Shown in pieces: positions 32,793-43,911 of a stretch of 64,000 nucleotides of DNA. The DNA is from Diphasiastrum complanatum. Its lineage: Eukaryota; Streptophyta; Lycopodiopsida; Lycopodiales; Lycopodiaceae. Below the pieces are notes generated by a model. That model made no database searches, was not told where the DNA came from, and saw only the letters and a program-made list of their open reading frames with translations. Within the stretch, counting starts at the first letter, position 1, and each line of letters begins with the position of its first letter. The position numbers and the translations under genes were made by a program. Location of the stretch: contig CM055107.1 in NCBI GenBank assembly GCA_029204225.1, positions 44,336,044-44,400,043 of the forward strand, read 5' to 3'.

Positions 32793-34430
32793 ATGTCTCA
32801 TATAGGTAGCTCTTCATCTTCATCACTCAGTGAAGCTATAGTCATTTACAAGTTCAATGGTTGTAACTTCTACATTTGAAAGTTTAAACTTAGAATGATG
32901 TTGATAGATAGAGATCTTTGGGATGTAGTAGAAGGTGCTGACCTGAAACCATAAGATGATAATCAAGCAAAGGCCTGGAGGATCAAAGATGAGAAGGTCC
33001 TAGCATGTATCACACTCAATCTGGCCGACTCCCAAATATCTCACGTCGTGCAAAACCTCTAAGGAAGCACTAGACTTGTTATCAAGTCTTTATGAGACTC
33101 ACGATGTAACCATGAGATTACATCTTAGAAGGAAGTTATTTACTCTTAGCATGTTTGATTATACTGCCATCACTTCTCACATCAACAGCTTCAAGTCCCT
33201 GTTAAATCAGTTATCAGCTGTAGGATGTGTTGTTCAAGATGATGATGTCGTTATGACCTTGCTTTCTTCTCTTCCAAAGTCCTATGAGCACTTTGTGGTG
33301 ATGATCTCCTCTCCACACAACCTGACCTCACTCTTCAAAAGGTGATCAGTCACCTTCTTCAAGAAGAAATACGGACAAAGACTAGCAGCCTGTCCATCAA
33401 AGACAAATCCATGGCTCTATACACTAAGAAGAAAGACTATTCCAAGGGCAAGAATCAAGTGCAGCAGCAACCGCAAAAGCCTCACACTCAAGGTGACTAT
33501 GGTGGATCGCGCAAAAAGCTTTTCTGTAGATATTGCAAAAGAGCTAATCATGACATCAAGGTGTGTCGTATCAGGATCTATAACAAGGCAAAGAAGGAGC
33601 AACAACAACAACAGCCAGACTCCTCCAACACGGTAGAATTCAAGGAGTCAGATGCACACTTGATAATGGCTTACAATAGTAGCGAAGATTGTGATAGCTG
33701 GTACCTAGACAACAGCGCTACCCAACACATGACCTCTCACAAGGAATGGTTTACGGAGTACACAGCTTACAACAGAGACCAATTTATCTACCTCGGAGAT
33801 TCTAGCACCATACGTGTGGAAGGCAAAGGAGCAGTGAAGATCAGCTTCAACAACGACTTGTCCATTTGTATTCCTAACGTCCTTCATGTTCCTCAGTTGT
33901 CAAAGAATCTGTTATCAGTCTCTATGATAACTGATGAGGGCTACACTGTTACTTTCTCATATGAGCAGTGTACAATACTTGAGGAAGATACTACTCTCAC
34001 TACATGCACTAGAGTCGGAAATATTTATGTACTCTCTAATTCAGTTGCATTAGCTAGTATCTCTAATGAAAATGTAAACGACAATGCAGTTCTGTGGCAT
34101 AGTCGATTTGGACACATGAATACAAGATCACTTTTTTATATGCGTTGTAATAATTTAGTTGATGGTTTGAATTTCCCGTCTTCATTAGATAGGAAATCTT
34201 TCTTTTGTGAATAAGGCATCTATGGGAGGCACTCTAGAAGCAAGTTTCCAAAATCACATTCCATCAAAACACAGCATGTATTAGATCTAGTACCTAGCGA
34301 TCTCTGTGGTCCAATGCCAACTCCGTCATTAGGAGATGCAATCTATTTTATCACTTTCATAGTTGATTATTCTAGATGGTCTACAGCCACGTTCATTAAG
34401 CACAAAGACATAAATTTGCAACGGATAAAT
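32793..34430 (+). pseudogene. Copia-4 gag, protease and integrase start
   Basis: Gag begins ATGTCTCATATAGGTAGC (MSHIGSSSSSSLSEAIVIYK) with stops near 32877 and 33061. 33076-33345 gives LRRKLFTLSMFDYTAITSHI and VMTLLSSLPKSYEHFVVMIS. 33342-34214 is a 290-residue frame with the zinc knuckle CRYCKRANHDIKVC, protease box WYLDNSATQHMTSHKEWF (D-N-S where D-S-G is expected) and the pre-integrase LWHSRFGHMNTRSL. The integrase start follows to about 34420 (LDLVPSDLCGPMPTPSLGDA, FIVDYSRW). Then a large deletion removes the rest of integrase and most of RT. Confidence 0.85.
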
Positions 34431-35176
34431 GCAAACGGATTACTACTCCTATGGAAAACAATTTGAAGTTATTCAAGGACATGTGTCCTCAAACTAAGGA
34501 ACAAGAAGGAATGATGGAATCAATTCCATACCAAAGTATTGTCGGAAGCTTGATGTATGTGGCAATTTCTACTATACCGGATATTGCATTTGTAATTAGT
34601 GTTATCAGTCAATTTTTGAGTAATCCTGGTCCACAACATTGGACAACTGTAAAAAGGATTCTCAGATGTTTATGTGGAACCTCTAATTATGAAATAACAT
34701 AAAGCGTTGATAATAATGTATTACAACTAATTGGATTCTATGATGCTGATTGGGCGGGTGATGTGGATGAAAGAAAATCAACAACATGATATTGTTTTAT
34801 GCTTGGTGCAGGTGTAGTTTCATGGACAAGTAAGAAGCAGCCAACAATAGAGCATTATCGAGTGCAGAAGCAGAATGTTGCAGCATGTCAAGCAACAAAG
34901 GAAGTAATATGGCTAAAAAAATTACTCAATGATATTTTAGCTTCACAAGAACATCATCAAACCATTCCTAAGTGTGATAGCAAAAGTTGTATTGTCATGA
35001 CAAAAAATCTAAGATTTCATGCACGAACAAATATTGAGATCCAATATCATTTTGTTCGACAACAAGTTGATGTAGGCAAAGTGGAGCTACAATATTGTGC
35101 AATTGAAGACATGGTTGCAGCATATTTACAAAACCACTTACTAAAGACAAATTTGAATTTTGTAGAGAAATGCTAA
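34431..35176 (+). pseudogene. Copia-4 RT tail and RNase H
   Basis: 34451-34702 gives the RT tail (MESIPYQSIVGSLMYVAIST, PDIAFVISVISQFLSNPG, VKRILRCLCGTSNYEI). After a TAA, RNase H continues (FYDADWAGDVDERKSTT, VVSWTSKKQPTIEH). The end at 34799-35176 has LRFHARTNIEIQYHFVRQQV. Stops at about 34701 and 34789 and a missing piece near 34855 inactivate it. No 3' LTR copy of 31975 was found after it. Confidence 0.82.
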
Positions 35177-35242
35177 GAGTAGTGCATGATGACATGTCAT
35201 AGATAAATGCTAAGAGTAGTGCATGATGACATGTCATAGACA
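35169..35242 (+). repeat. Tandem duplication, two 37-bp units
   Basis: TGCTAAGAGTAGTGCATGAT begins at 35171 and again at 35208, followed by the same GACATGTCATAGA. It lies right at the copia stop codon. Confidence 0.85.
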
Positions 35243-35586
35243 TTAAGACTAAACTTTTAACAATATATAGTTTGACATTTTATCGTCTCAATTTTGAAGT
35301 TTCTCAATTCTCACAAATAATCCTAATTCGCAGCATAGGATTGATCGTTGATCTTGAGAGCGGCCTTCTATATCAAATATAGAGTTGTGATGAGCTGAGA
35401 TTTCAATCTTTGTGCTATGAAGCTTATACACTTTCTCAATCTCAACGGAGTCTATCATTTCTTCCCTGGCAGCCTTCACTATACAGCACGTTCTCCTCAT
35501 GTCTAGTGAACTCTTTCAAGAAAATATATCACCCAATCGTTACAGAAACACGCAAACATTTCAAAATGTAGGTGCATGTTCCATAG

Positions 35587-37170
35587 AACGGTCCAAAGGT
35601 TCTCTACAGCGGATTGAATCATGATGATGTAAGATTATGGTGACAACTTGATCTCGAGTCTATATCATGTTGCGGAACTGTTGTCAACAAGCCACGTACA
35701 GGAGGCTTGCATGCTTGCCTGCCTGCGTGAAGGTGCCTGAGCACATGTTGTCCTCATTGTCCCATAAGCGGTTATGGTCCTTGGGTTCCTCTCCATATAA
35801 GAAGTAAGTTGCACATTGTCTCTTGTCCCCTAGTACCAGCCCTTTTGGGGTAAGGAACAAGCGGGTGGCTAGGCGGTTGGGGGTGGGATCCCGACACGAG
35901 GCCCGCATGCGTGCACGTGGCCAGTCGACCAAGTTTTGTAATATGGTATCAGAGCCAGTGGGGGGTTCCTTTGCCTGTGCTTGCTTGAGCGGGGGTGTTG
36001 TGGGACTGTTGTCAAGCCATCCACAGGAGGCTTGTGTGCTTGCCTGCCTACGTGAAGTTGCCTGAGCGCATGTTGGTTGTCCTCATTGTCCCATAAGTGG
36101 TTAAGTGGTTAGGGTCCTTGGGTTCCTTTCCATATAAGAAGTGAGTTGCACATTGTCTCATGTCCCCTTAGTACCAACCTTTTTGGGGTTAGGAACAAAC
36201 GGGTGGCTACGCGGCTGGGGCTAGGAGGTTGGGGGTGGGATCCCAACACGTAGCCCCTCGTGCGTGCACGTGGCCAGTCGGCTAAGTTTTGTAATATATC
36301 AAGCTTTCAAGTGACAGGTGCAGGAGCTCTAAAATGTATACGAATGGAGACAGGATATTTAGTGCTCATCAGGACAACAAGATCAGAGTGTCGCGATAGA
36401 CGGAATGTCGATCACCTGTGTACAAGCTGATTACAACCTTACCCACCATCAAGAACTACCTTAGCACGGCTATCTTTCCACAAAACCATGTCAAAGTACA
36501 TCGCCACAAGAGTACACTCTGGATCAGCACAGTGACGCTATCTCTGTTCTGGCCACTGGTCCAGGCAGCCTGCTTTATTCAGGTTCATGGGACAAAAACA
36601 TCAAAGTTTGGAAAATGTCAAACTACAGATGCCTTGAATCCTTCAAAGCTCACGATGATGCAGTGAATGCTCTTATAGTTGCGAAGAATGGGTATGTGTA
36701 CACGGGCTCAGCTGACAGCAAGGTAAAGGTTTGGGAGAGAGAATCCCAGAAACACGTTACATCTGCAGTGAATCATGCGCTTACTATGAACCCAGATGAA
36801 TCCCTGCTTTACTCAGCTTCCAGTGACAGATGTATAGTGGTGGGGGACGTGAGGAGAGTGCTCGGCATATGAGCCACTTAGGCACACTGAGAGGACACAG
36901 ACACTCAGTTCTGTGCCTTGCAGGAGCAGCCAATCTGCTCTGCAGTGGCTCAGCAGACAAAAGTATTCGTGTGTGGAGAAGGCAGACGTGCTTACGTAAC
37001 CTGCACTCTTGCATAGCCGTGCTGAAGGGACACACAGGTCCTGTGAAGGCCCTCTCCATTTCCGAGGAAATGGAGAAGGGCTGCTTTGTTAAGATGGTGA
37101 GCTAAAGGAATGGTGGGTTTCAACAGGTCATGAACAAGCTGCTGATGATACGGGAAGTACAACCATTTAG
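35587..37170 (+). pseudogene. JGB: JINGUBANG-like WD40 pseudogene, split by a TRIM
   Basis: JINGUBANG-type proteins are plant WD40 beta-propellers. Left of the TRIM: 'GPKVLYSGLNHDDVRLW' and 'QLDLESIS' (35587-35667). When the TRIM and one TATCA copy are ignored, the frame continues directly into 'SFQVTGAGALKCI'. Then come RIFSAHQDNKIRV (about 36345), LITTLPTIKNYLSTAIF (36425), the 'LLYSGSWDKNIKVWKMS' blade (about 36567-36620), CLESFKAHDDAVNALIVAKN, YVYTGSADSKVKVWERES, LYSASSDRCIVV, a further blade with LRGHRHSVLCLAGAANLLCS and GSADKSIRVWRR, KGHTGPVKALSI, and a last 'DGELKEWWVSTGHE' blade ending at TAG 37168-37170. Frameshifts (near 36325, 36535, 36840, 37090), stops (35596, 36400) and small deletions kill it. 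No intron is apparent. The N-terminus is not securely found. Confidence 0.85.
35668..36296 (+). mobile_element. TRIM element (terminal-repeat retrotransposon in miniature)
   Basis: Two LTR copies, 35668-35943 (276 bp) and 35996-36296 (301 bp), both start TGTTG and end GTTTTGTAATA. They share long blocks ('CATATAAGAAGT.AGTTGCAC', 'GTGCACGTGGCCAGTCG'). They enclose only 52 bases. Those bases begin with a Met-tRNA primer site TGGTATCAGAGCC (35944-35956) directly after the left LTR and end with a purine tract GAGCGGGGG directly before the right LTR. The element is flanked by a 5-bp target duplication TATCA (35663-35667 and 36297-36301). It has no coding capacity and must rely on proteins of other elements. 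Whether it is plus or minus follows from the primer site: plus. Confidence 0.9.
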
Positions 37171-38975
37171 AATATATAATATTTGAAAAGTCTCGCTTCT
37201 ATGCGGTATTTGAAGTTTTGTCTAATTGTCGGATATGTTTCTTTCAAGAGATGACAGTACGTAGAGATGAGAGTACGTCATAGCCGAGAATATGAGGGGC
37301 TAAAAGGAGCGAGAACTTGTCCCCCGCCGCAGTTTAAAACTTAAAGAGTGCTCTTTGTAATACTAGTCTAAAGCACAACAGTGCAAAATAATAACATAAT
37401 TGAGCTGAAATGGATAAACTTGAATGTATCTCATTTGTTTGATCTGCCCAAACTGATCCCAATTTGGTTTCTCTAGCATAATATTGCAAGCAAGTTCATA
37501 TCAAATTTCCCCGTGTAATTGTAACACGTGCTTACTCAAGATGTGGGAGAAAGGTGATGGAGATGAAGGTTATTGCAGAAGATCTGTCACGATCTGATTG
37601 TGAAGCACGAAGCAGACGTAACACAAGAAGATATCATAGTGCAGATGGAAATATGTAAGTGGTAAAATATGATACAATGTCCTAAAGTATAATCAGACTA
37701 AGTGGGACTATCTATAGCCTTACAACAATGTAGCACTTCTCCAATATGCGTCTATGTCTACATGTAGCTGGGCCCCAAACGACACATCTCTGTAGCTCAC
37801 TTTTATAGTTTCCTTCATGCTTCATCCTTCATCCCTGCTTCTGTATACTTATAACTAGCAGCTACATCACCAAATAATCATTCAATACAACCCTTCTAAT
37901 TTCCTCTCTTGCGTGGATGATCTGTTCATTCATACTTGGTTGTTAATTATCTAGCGACAAAGCCGAGCATTTTCCAGAAATTCAAAAACTTATGTGATTC
38001 TGTTCTTATTATTAGGACAAAGATAACAAAGACTATGAACATTTCTCGGCCAAACTCTGATTTTTCTACTTGGGATGGAGATTGCTATACTTAATCTGCA
38101 TAATCAAATGTTTCACTCAAATATCAAACAAGCACGATGTGGTACTGTACCACAAAGGCCTTGCCATGTCATGAGATTGTGGTGTTTTAAGTTTTGTGAA
38201 GATTTAAGGAATCTATGTGAGAAATGATAAAAAAAACATCTACAAAATGATTTTGTGCAATGATATATTCCAATTCTGATATATGTATATGATCATGATA
38301 AGTTTGTAGTTTGATGTTTTAAGTTATGATACCTTACAGTACCACCAGAAGAATAATTAAAGTTTTTCAATAGTAGAACTAAGATTGCATATTGGATTAT
38401 CAAAAGATTAAGGAATGTGTATGAATTAATTTTGACAATAAATTCGATGATAGTTTATTTGAAATGAGTTTAATATCTTGATAATGAAATATGTATCTGA
38501 TTTTGAAATTTTGAGGTTGGCATAGTGTTATATACATATACCATAAATGACATTGAGTAGACTCACAACTCTTGGGCTCCCACAATTATTCCTTGTTTTT
38601 AGACCCCTTTAAAGTACATTTAAGAGAATTTTACTCGGTTCCTAATTTGATCCCTCACGTTTGACTTTTTGTATTTTCCTCCAAGTCATTTAAGGGAGGT
38701 AGCTTATGTCATGAGTTTGGAGTCTTTAACTCTTTGTAGGGGAGTTCCATCTTTTTATGAGATCTTTGTTAACAATCTACTTGAGCTATCGGAAACCATT
38801 AATTGCATTCATACTCTTTGTTGCAAAATGCTTGTGAGTGAAGATTCTGTCACTTTTATGATAGATATTCTTTATTGAATTTACTGCCACTCTTTCTAGA
38901 GTGACAATGTGGGAAGTCTCAACCATTTTGCATAGTCACATTTTTCAGAGATGCACATTCAAAGACATAGTCACA
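37171..38975. other. Unassigned stretch after the WD40 pseudogene
   Basis: AT-rich DNA without recognised domains, LTR ends or repeats. Part of 37171-37500 may be the former 3' flank of the WD40 gene. Confidence 0.45.
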
Positions 38976-39264
38976 TTTGAGTTAGAATTAAAGTAGAATC
39001 ATTGTGCTACTGTATTGTGGGTCCTATCAGTCGATAAGGATTATTTGACCTTGCCACGAGGCAAGTCGACGGGACACGCGTCCCGTCACTGGCAACCTGG
39101 GTCATGCATGGGTTGCCTAAGTGAAGAACTATATGTACAATGTAATTTCATTTGAAAAATACAGTTGCTATGTGAGCTTGCTGTGGAGAGTGTTTTCTGT
39201 CTGTGTTACTGTGTAGCATGATCTGTGTTCCTGTTCGAAGCAAATTCCAAGTTGGTATCAGAGC
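38976..39264 (+). repeat. Copia-3 LTR and primer-binding site, plus copy
   Basis: This LTR of about 275 bases matches 25771-26043 in reverse complement and carries the palindrome ACGGGACACGCGTCCCGT (39069-39086). It is followed by TGGTATCAGAGCC at 39253, the Met-tRNA primer site, so this is a 5' LTR. Confidence 0.82.
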
Positions 39265-40137
39265 CGTACAGGGAGTGTACACAGTACAGCATCGCCGTTG
39301 AAGAGAGCTTTGGGAGAAGAACAGTCTTCTGAGAATTTGGGGTTTACGGCGGGTAGTAGACGAAAAGTGAAGCAGTGGTGCACAGATTCTAGCACACAAA
39401 AGCTTGTTGAGCTTGAGACTGTGTGAGGATTCGGAGACAAGAGTTGTCGGCTGAATCACAACCTTAACAAAATTAGAGTCCATGATGATCAGCGGTAGAG
39501 ATCAAACCTCCAGCAAGGAATATGGACCGTCGGATCCAAGAGAATCAATGGATGAATGTGAAATGGGCCTAAGGGCAATTGAAAGGCATTTTTCTAGGGA
39601 ACTTCATTAAAAATATTCAATTTGAAAGCTGATTGGGTCTCAAGTTTCTTGAAGTGTGAAGTTTCTTCAAAGTGAAGAGACAGTTCAAAAACACAAAAAG
39701 CCCTTAATTTTGCTTCCTTTATCTATTTTGACCCAAACGAAGGGCTACGGACTCCAAACGAAGGGCACCCAAACTGTACCTGCAAGTACGGTACCACAAA
39801 ACAGAGTGATTACAATGGAGAAAGTGTTCAGAGTGCACCAAAAGTGATTTCACCATACCATTGGGCACGTAGTTGGGAGTTGACGATAGAGTGCATTTCG
39901 GAAGGCGACGCCAATTTGGCTTTTAATTTGGCAAAAAAATGGAGGGTGTCCTAATAAGGGAAAAAGTGCAGGTCATTATTTTCGACTTCTGACATTATAG
40001 TTGGCCTCGACGCACTGCTTTTAGCCTACAGTAGAAGTTTCAAGCAGTTTTGCGATGACAAACATGGGAGAGTCCATATTGAGTGAAAGTAGCAAATTGG
40101 ACAGGATTTTCAACTATGCGGTGTCACGAAATTCAAA
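39265..40137 (+). other. Copia-3 leader and lost gag start
   Basis: Between primer site and first clear gag there are about 870 bases with only short open pieces (MISGRDQTSSKEYGPSD at 39482). Part is probably degraded gag start, part may be inserted DNA around 39650-40000. Confidence 0.4.
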
Positions 40138-41640
40138 ATGAAAAATATACTGATGGAAAAGGACGTGTGGGATGTCGTCGCAGGTGATGAGAGAAGACCG
40201 CCAAATGAAGCACACATCAAAGTGTTCGATAAGAAGGTGAGAAAAGCCTTGACCTTCATTAACTTGTCAGTGAAGGATCACATCATTACCCACATTTGTG
40301 ATGTTGTTACACCTAGACAAACATGGGATGTGCTAAAGGAGCATTACAGATGTCAAATCCATCAAGAATCATGTTTCTAAAGTCAAAACTGAATAGTGCT
40401 TGCATGGAGCAAAGAGAGCACATTTAGACTTATATGACCAGAATCAAGACAATGAGGGATGAATTGCACTCTATTGGTGAGCGCATACATGATGTGGAGC
40501 AGGTGCACAATGTATTGTGCGACATTGTAGAACCCTATCAGATGTTTGTGAGTGGAATAGCATCAAGAGAAAGATTGCCACCTTTGACGAGCTCATAGGA
40601 ATCTTGATGCAAGAAGAGCAACGACACGAAATGGTGAAAACTAGACATCAAAATACTGATGATCAGGCACTTGCGACATGCCAAAAACAAGGCAAGGGCA
40701 AGGGCAAGGAGAAGTCTAAACAACAATTCGCCAAGACTCAAGAGGACGAGGGAACTTCCAGCAAGACCAAGAAGAGAGGCAAGTTTTTCCATTGCGGTAA
40801 AAGTCATTGGAAGAGTGAATGTCGGAAATTCCTGGTGGAACAAGGCAAGGAGAAACCAAAGAAAGCAGGTAACCTTGTTGATGAGGGTGAGATTGAAGAC
40901 TCTAGTATCTTCATATCAGCATTGTCGTCTAATCAAGATGATAAGGGAGCCACAAGACACATGACAGGTAGCAAGGATTGGTTCAGCAGCTTGAAAGTGT
41001 TTAATAATGGAACGTTTGTTTTACAAGCAAATGGTGATGTGTGCAAGATCAAGGAGATAGGCACCGTTTCAATCCAACTACTTGATGGCAAAAGCAAGAT
41101 GATCAGGGAGGTACTTTATGTACCAGGATTGAAAAAAAATCTACTTTCCGTTGGAGTCATTACAGATCAAAAGCTAAAAGTAGAATTTTCCCATGATCGT
41201 TGATTTGTGAAGGATGTGAACCAAAAGTTCAAAGTTATTGCGGATGGTATAAGGGAGCCCAACACTAAATTATATACGTTGAATGCTACAATCAAGGGGC
41301 AACATGGACTTGTCTCGTCCATTCCATCACAAACTGAACTATGGCATAAGAGGCTTGGTCACTTGAACTTAGGAAGCCTCAGTTTGATGAGAAAATTGGA
41401 AATGGTGAGAGGATTGCGTACGATAGAAGACCACTTGAAATCGATGGGCGAATCATGTGTGTATGGGAAGCAGCATCGAGAGAAGTTCAGTAAAGGTGGT
41501 GTTGCAAGGGCAAAGAACATCCTGGATTTGATCCACACAGATTTATGCGGGCCTATGAGGACTATGTCCTTAGGTAAAGCCTTCTATTTCATGACCTTTA
41601 TTGATGATATATCACGGGTTATGAGGATACATCTCAAGAT
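40138..41640 (+). pseudogene. Copia-3 gag, protease and integrase start
   Basis: 40138-40380 is Gag (MEKDVWDVVAGDERRPPNEA, HICDVVTPRQTWDVLKEHY). 40517-41203 continues it with a basic stretch and a decayed zinc knuckle (FHCGKSHWKSEC, first Cys lost), then protease, where the active-site triad is deleted: 'SSNQDDKGATRHMTGSKDWF' passes straight to GAT-RHMT. Next come LYVPGLKKNLLSVGVITDQK, a TGA at 41201, and the pre-integrase block WHKRLGHLNLGSLSLMRKL. The integrase start ILDLIHTDLCGPMRTMSLGK and MTFIDDISR run to about 41620. The rest of the integrase core is deleted and the sequence jumps to the linker. Confidence 0.85.
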
Positions 41641-42655
41641 ACTATTATTCAATCTCAAGAGGCAGGTTGGAGAGGTAGAGATAAACCTTTTGGTGCAGAA
41701 AGGATTGAAGTTGCAAGTGACAAACGCGAGGATAAAGATGTATTGTGGGATATATTATCACCAAGAAGCCGATCACCTGACAGGAAGCTTCCTAAGTGGT
41801 TTGAGATATTGTTGGAAAGTCGTGACATGGATGAATTTCCAAGATCATCTAGCCAGGGAGAGCTACAAAGATCAACAAGAGAGAAGACACAACCTGAAAG
41901 GTATGAAGCAAATTATGCTCTCTTATCTAGCATTATTCAAAGAAAAGAACCTTCAACTTATGGTGAAACGAAGGATAATGACATTTGGGTCAAGGCCATG
42001 GGAGAGGAGATGGAGTGAATTGCTAAGCATAGCACATGGGACTTAGTGGAACCACCAGTTGGCAAGAAACCCATTGGTTGCAAATGGGTATACAGGACTA
42101 AGTACCATGCAGATTCAAGTATAGCAAAGCACAAAGCAAGATTGGTGATCAAAGGGTATGCACAAAGTAAAGGAATCGACTATGAGGAGACCTTTGCGCC
42201 AGTATGTAAGTGGAATACTCTATGTTTACTTGTTGCTTTAGCTTTACATTTTTTTTGGCCTTTGCATCAGATGGATGTGAAATCCGCTTCTCTAAATGGT
42301 GAGTTAGAAGAAGAGGTGTTCATGGATCAACCTGAAGGTTTTGTAGTGAAAGGAAAACAAAATAAAGTATGTCACTTGAGGAAAGCACTTTATGGTCTTA
42401 AACAGGCACCACATGCATGGGGTAGCAGGATTGATGCCTACTTTCATTCAAAGGGGATGGTGAGAACACATTTTGATCTGAATTTGTATGTCTTATGCTT
42501 TGATGGTATGGTTGCTTTGATTGCTCTTTATGTTGATGACCTGATTATTACGAGAAACAATCAAGAGATGATTGACATGATATTCAAGAAAAATCTCATG
42601 GAACAATTTGAGATGACAGATCTCAGATTAATGCATTATTGCCTTGTATAGAAGT
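41641..42655 (+). pseudogene. Copia-3 integrase linker and reverse transcriptase
   Basis: The linker (41743-42018: SRSPDRKLPKWFEILLESRD, NYALLSSIIQRKEPSTYGET) leads into RT at 42046-42651. RT has GCKWVYRTKYHADSSIAKHK, IDYEETFAPVCKW, MDVKSASLNGELEEEVFMDQ, ALYGLKQAPHAW and the catalytic LYVDDLIITRNN (about 42529-42564). A TGA at 42016-42018 and a TAG at 42649-42651 interrupt it. This is a largely complete RT domain. Confidence 0.88.
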
Positions 42656-43345
42656 GTGGCAAAAAGGAGATGAAGTGGGATTAATATAAGTGAAATATGT
42701 CAAAGAGTTGTTGCACAGGTTCAGGTCGCAGGATTGCAAACCAGTGAACACTCCTATTGAACTAGGTAAAAAGCTTTCTAAGCTTGATGAATCACAACCA
42801 TTTATTGCTACATTGTATAGGCAGTTAGTAGGGAGCTTGATTTACCTTACCACGACTACTAGATACATGCTATGTTGTTGGTATTGTAAGTCAGTTTATG
42901 GCAGCACCTACATAAATGCATTGGAAGACAGCTAAACGCATTTTGCATTACGTCAAAGGCACTTCAGATTATGGCTTGATTTACAGGAAGCATGAGGGTT
43001 TACCTGAGTTATGTGGCTATGTGGATGCGGATTGGGGAGTGACTATGATGATCGTAGATCTGCCACAAGTTATTTATTCTAGCTTTGTGGCAGTTGCTTT
43101 TCCTGGTCTAGTAAGAAGCAAAGTACAATTGCTCTATCCACCACATAAGCATAGTATAAGGCAATGTGTAGTGCAGCACATGAAGCTATTTGGTTGAGAC
43201 AAATCTTGGAAGAAGTTGGCATGAAACAGAAAAATCTCACAACTATACATAGCGACAATCAGAGTGACATTCAGCAAACAAGGAATCCAATGTTCCATGT
43301 GAGAACCAAACACATTGAGATTCGATATCACTTTATACGTGAGAG
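42656..43345 (+). pseudogene. Copia-3 RT tail and RNase H
   Basis: 42690-42935 gives the RT tail (CKPVNTPIELGKKLSKLDES, LYRQLVGSLIYLTTTTRYM). 42916-43197 continues WKTAKRILHYVKGTSDYGLI and GYVDADWG in other frames. 43164-43345 has the RNase H end (CSAAHEAIWLRQILEEVGMK, IHSDNQSDIQQTRNPMFHVR, HIEIRYHFIRER). At about 43345 the coding runs without a stop into another copia, so the normal C-terminus is missing. Confidence 0.85.
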
Positions 43346-43911
43346 GCGCATCCATGGATTGCTACCAAAATCCATGGAACAAGAAGACGAAAGCATAAAG
43401 AAGAGCTCCAACAACACATCATATGTAGAGGAGCCAGAATCATTAAAGATGGTTGAACAAAGAGCTAACAAAAGCTCAACTGCTTATCTATGTATAGATT
43501 TTTGTGCAACGTCCACAACTGATGTTCAAGAAATCGTTCTTGACTCAGGTGCTACATCACACTTTGTGACGACAAGGCAGATCATAGTTGACGTTCGATA
43601 GACTGATTCCTACAAGTATATTATCCTAGGAGATGGATCAAGACATGAAGTGAATGGAACTGGAGTGTTGTGGCTCAATACCAACGGCAGAGACAGAAGA
43701 CTAGATGATGTCCTATAAGTGCCTACATTGTAAAAAAATCTACTATCAGTTAGCAGACACATGCATGTATGTGACATTCACCAATGAAGCATGCAATTTA
43801 GTTGACACCAACACCAGTACTCTCGTTAGGGAGACGCAAAGGCAACTTATATCATTAGCAGGTACGCCTACCGACAGAGCAGGCTCATCAAGTCCATGAG
43901 TCGAAGGATGT
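43346..43911 (+). pseudogene. Second copia gag tail and protease, fused in frame
   Basis: The open frame of 43164-43601 passes from the RNase H end of copia-3 into a Gag tail (EQEDESIKKSSNNTSYVEEP, VEQRANKSSTAYL) and a protease start with the triad intact (EIVLDSGATSHFVTTRQIIV, about 43525-43584). After stops the protease continues (YIILGDGSRHEVNGTGVLWL, KNLLSVSRH) and a pre-integrase-like 'TNEACNLVDTNTSTLVRE' follows to about 43900. The piece is cut by the gypsy LTR at 43912. This chimera is a recombination or nested-deletion product. Confidence 0.72.

Noticed and set aside
38400-38878. Small frames at 38400-38585 and 38669-38878
   Set aside because: No conserved block or splice context.
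25771-39251. Copia-3 LTRs at 25771 (minus) and 38976 (plus) as ends of one large element
   Set aside because: They are in inverted orientation, and each has its own neighbouring coding end (RNase H and gag respectively), so they belong to separate copies.
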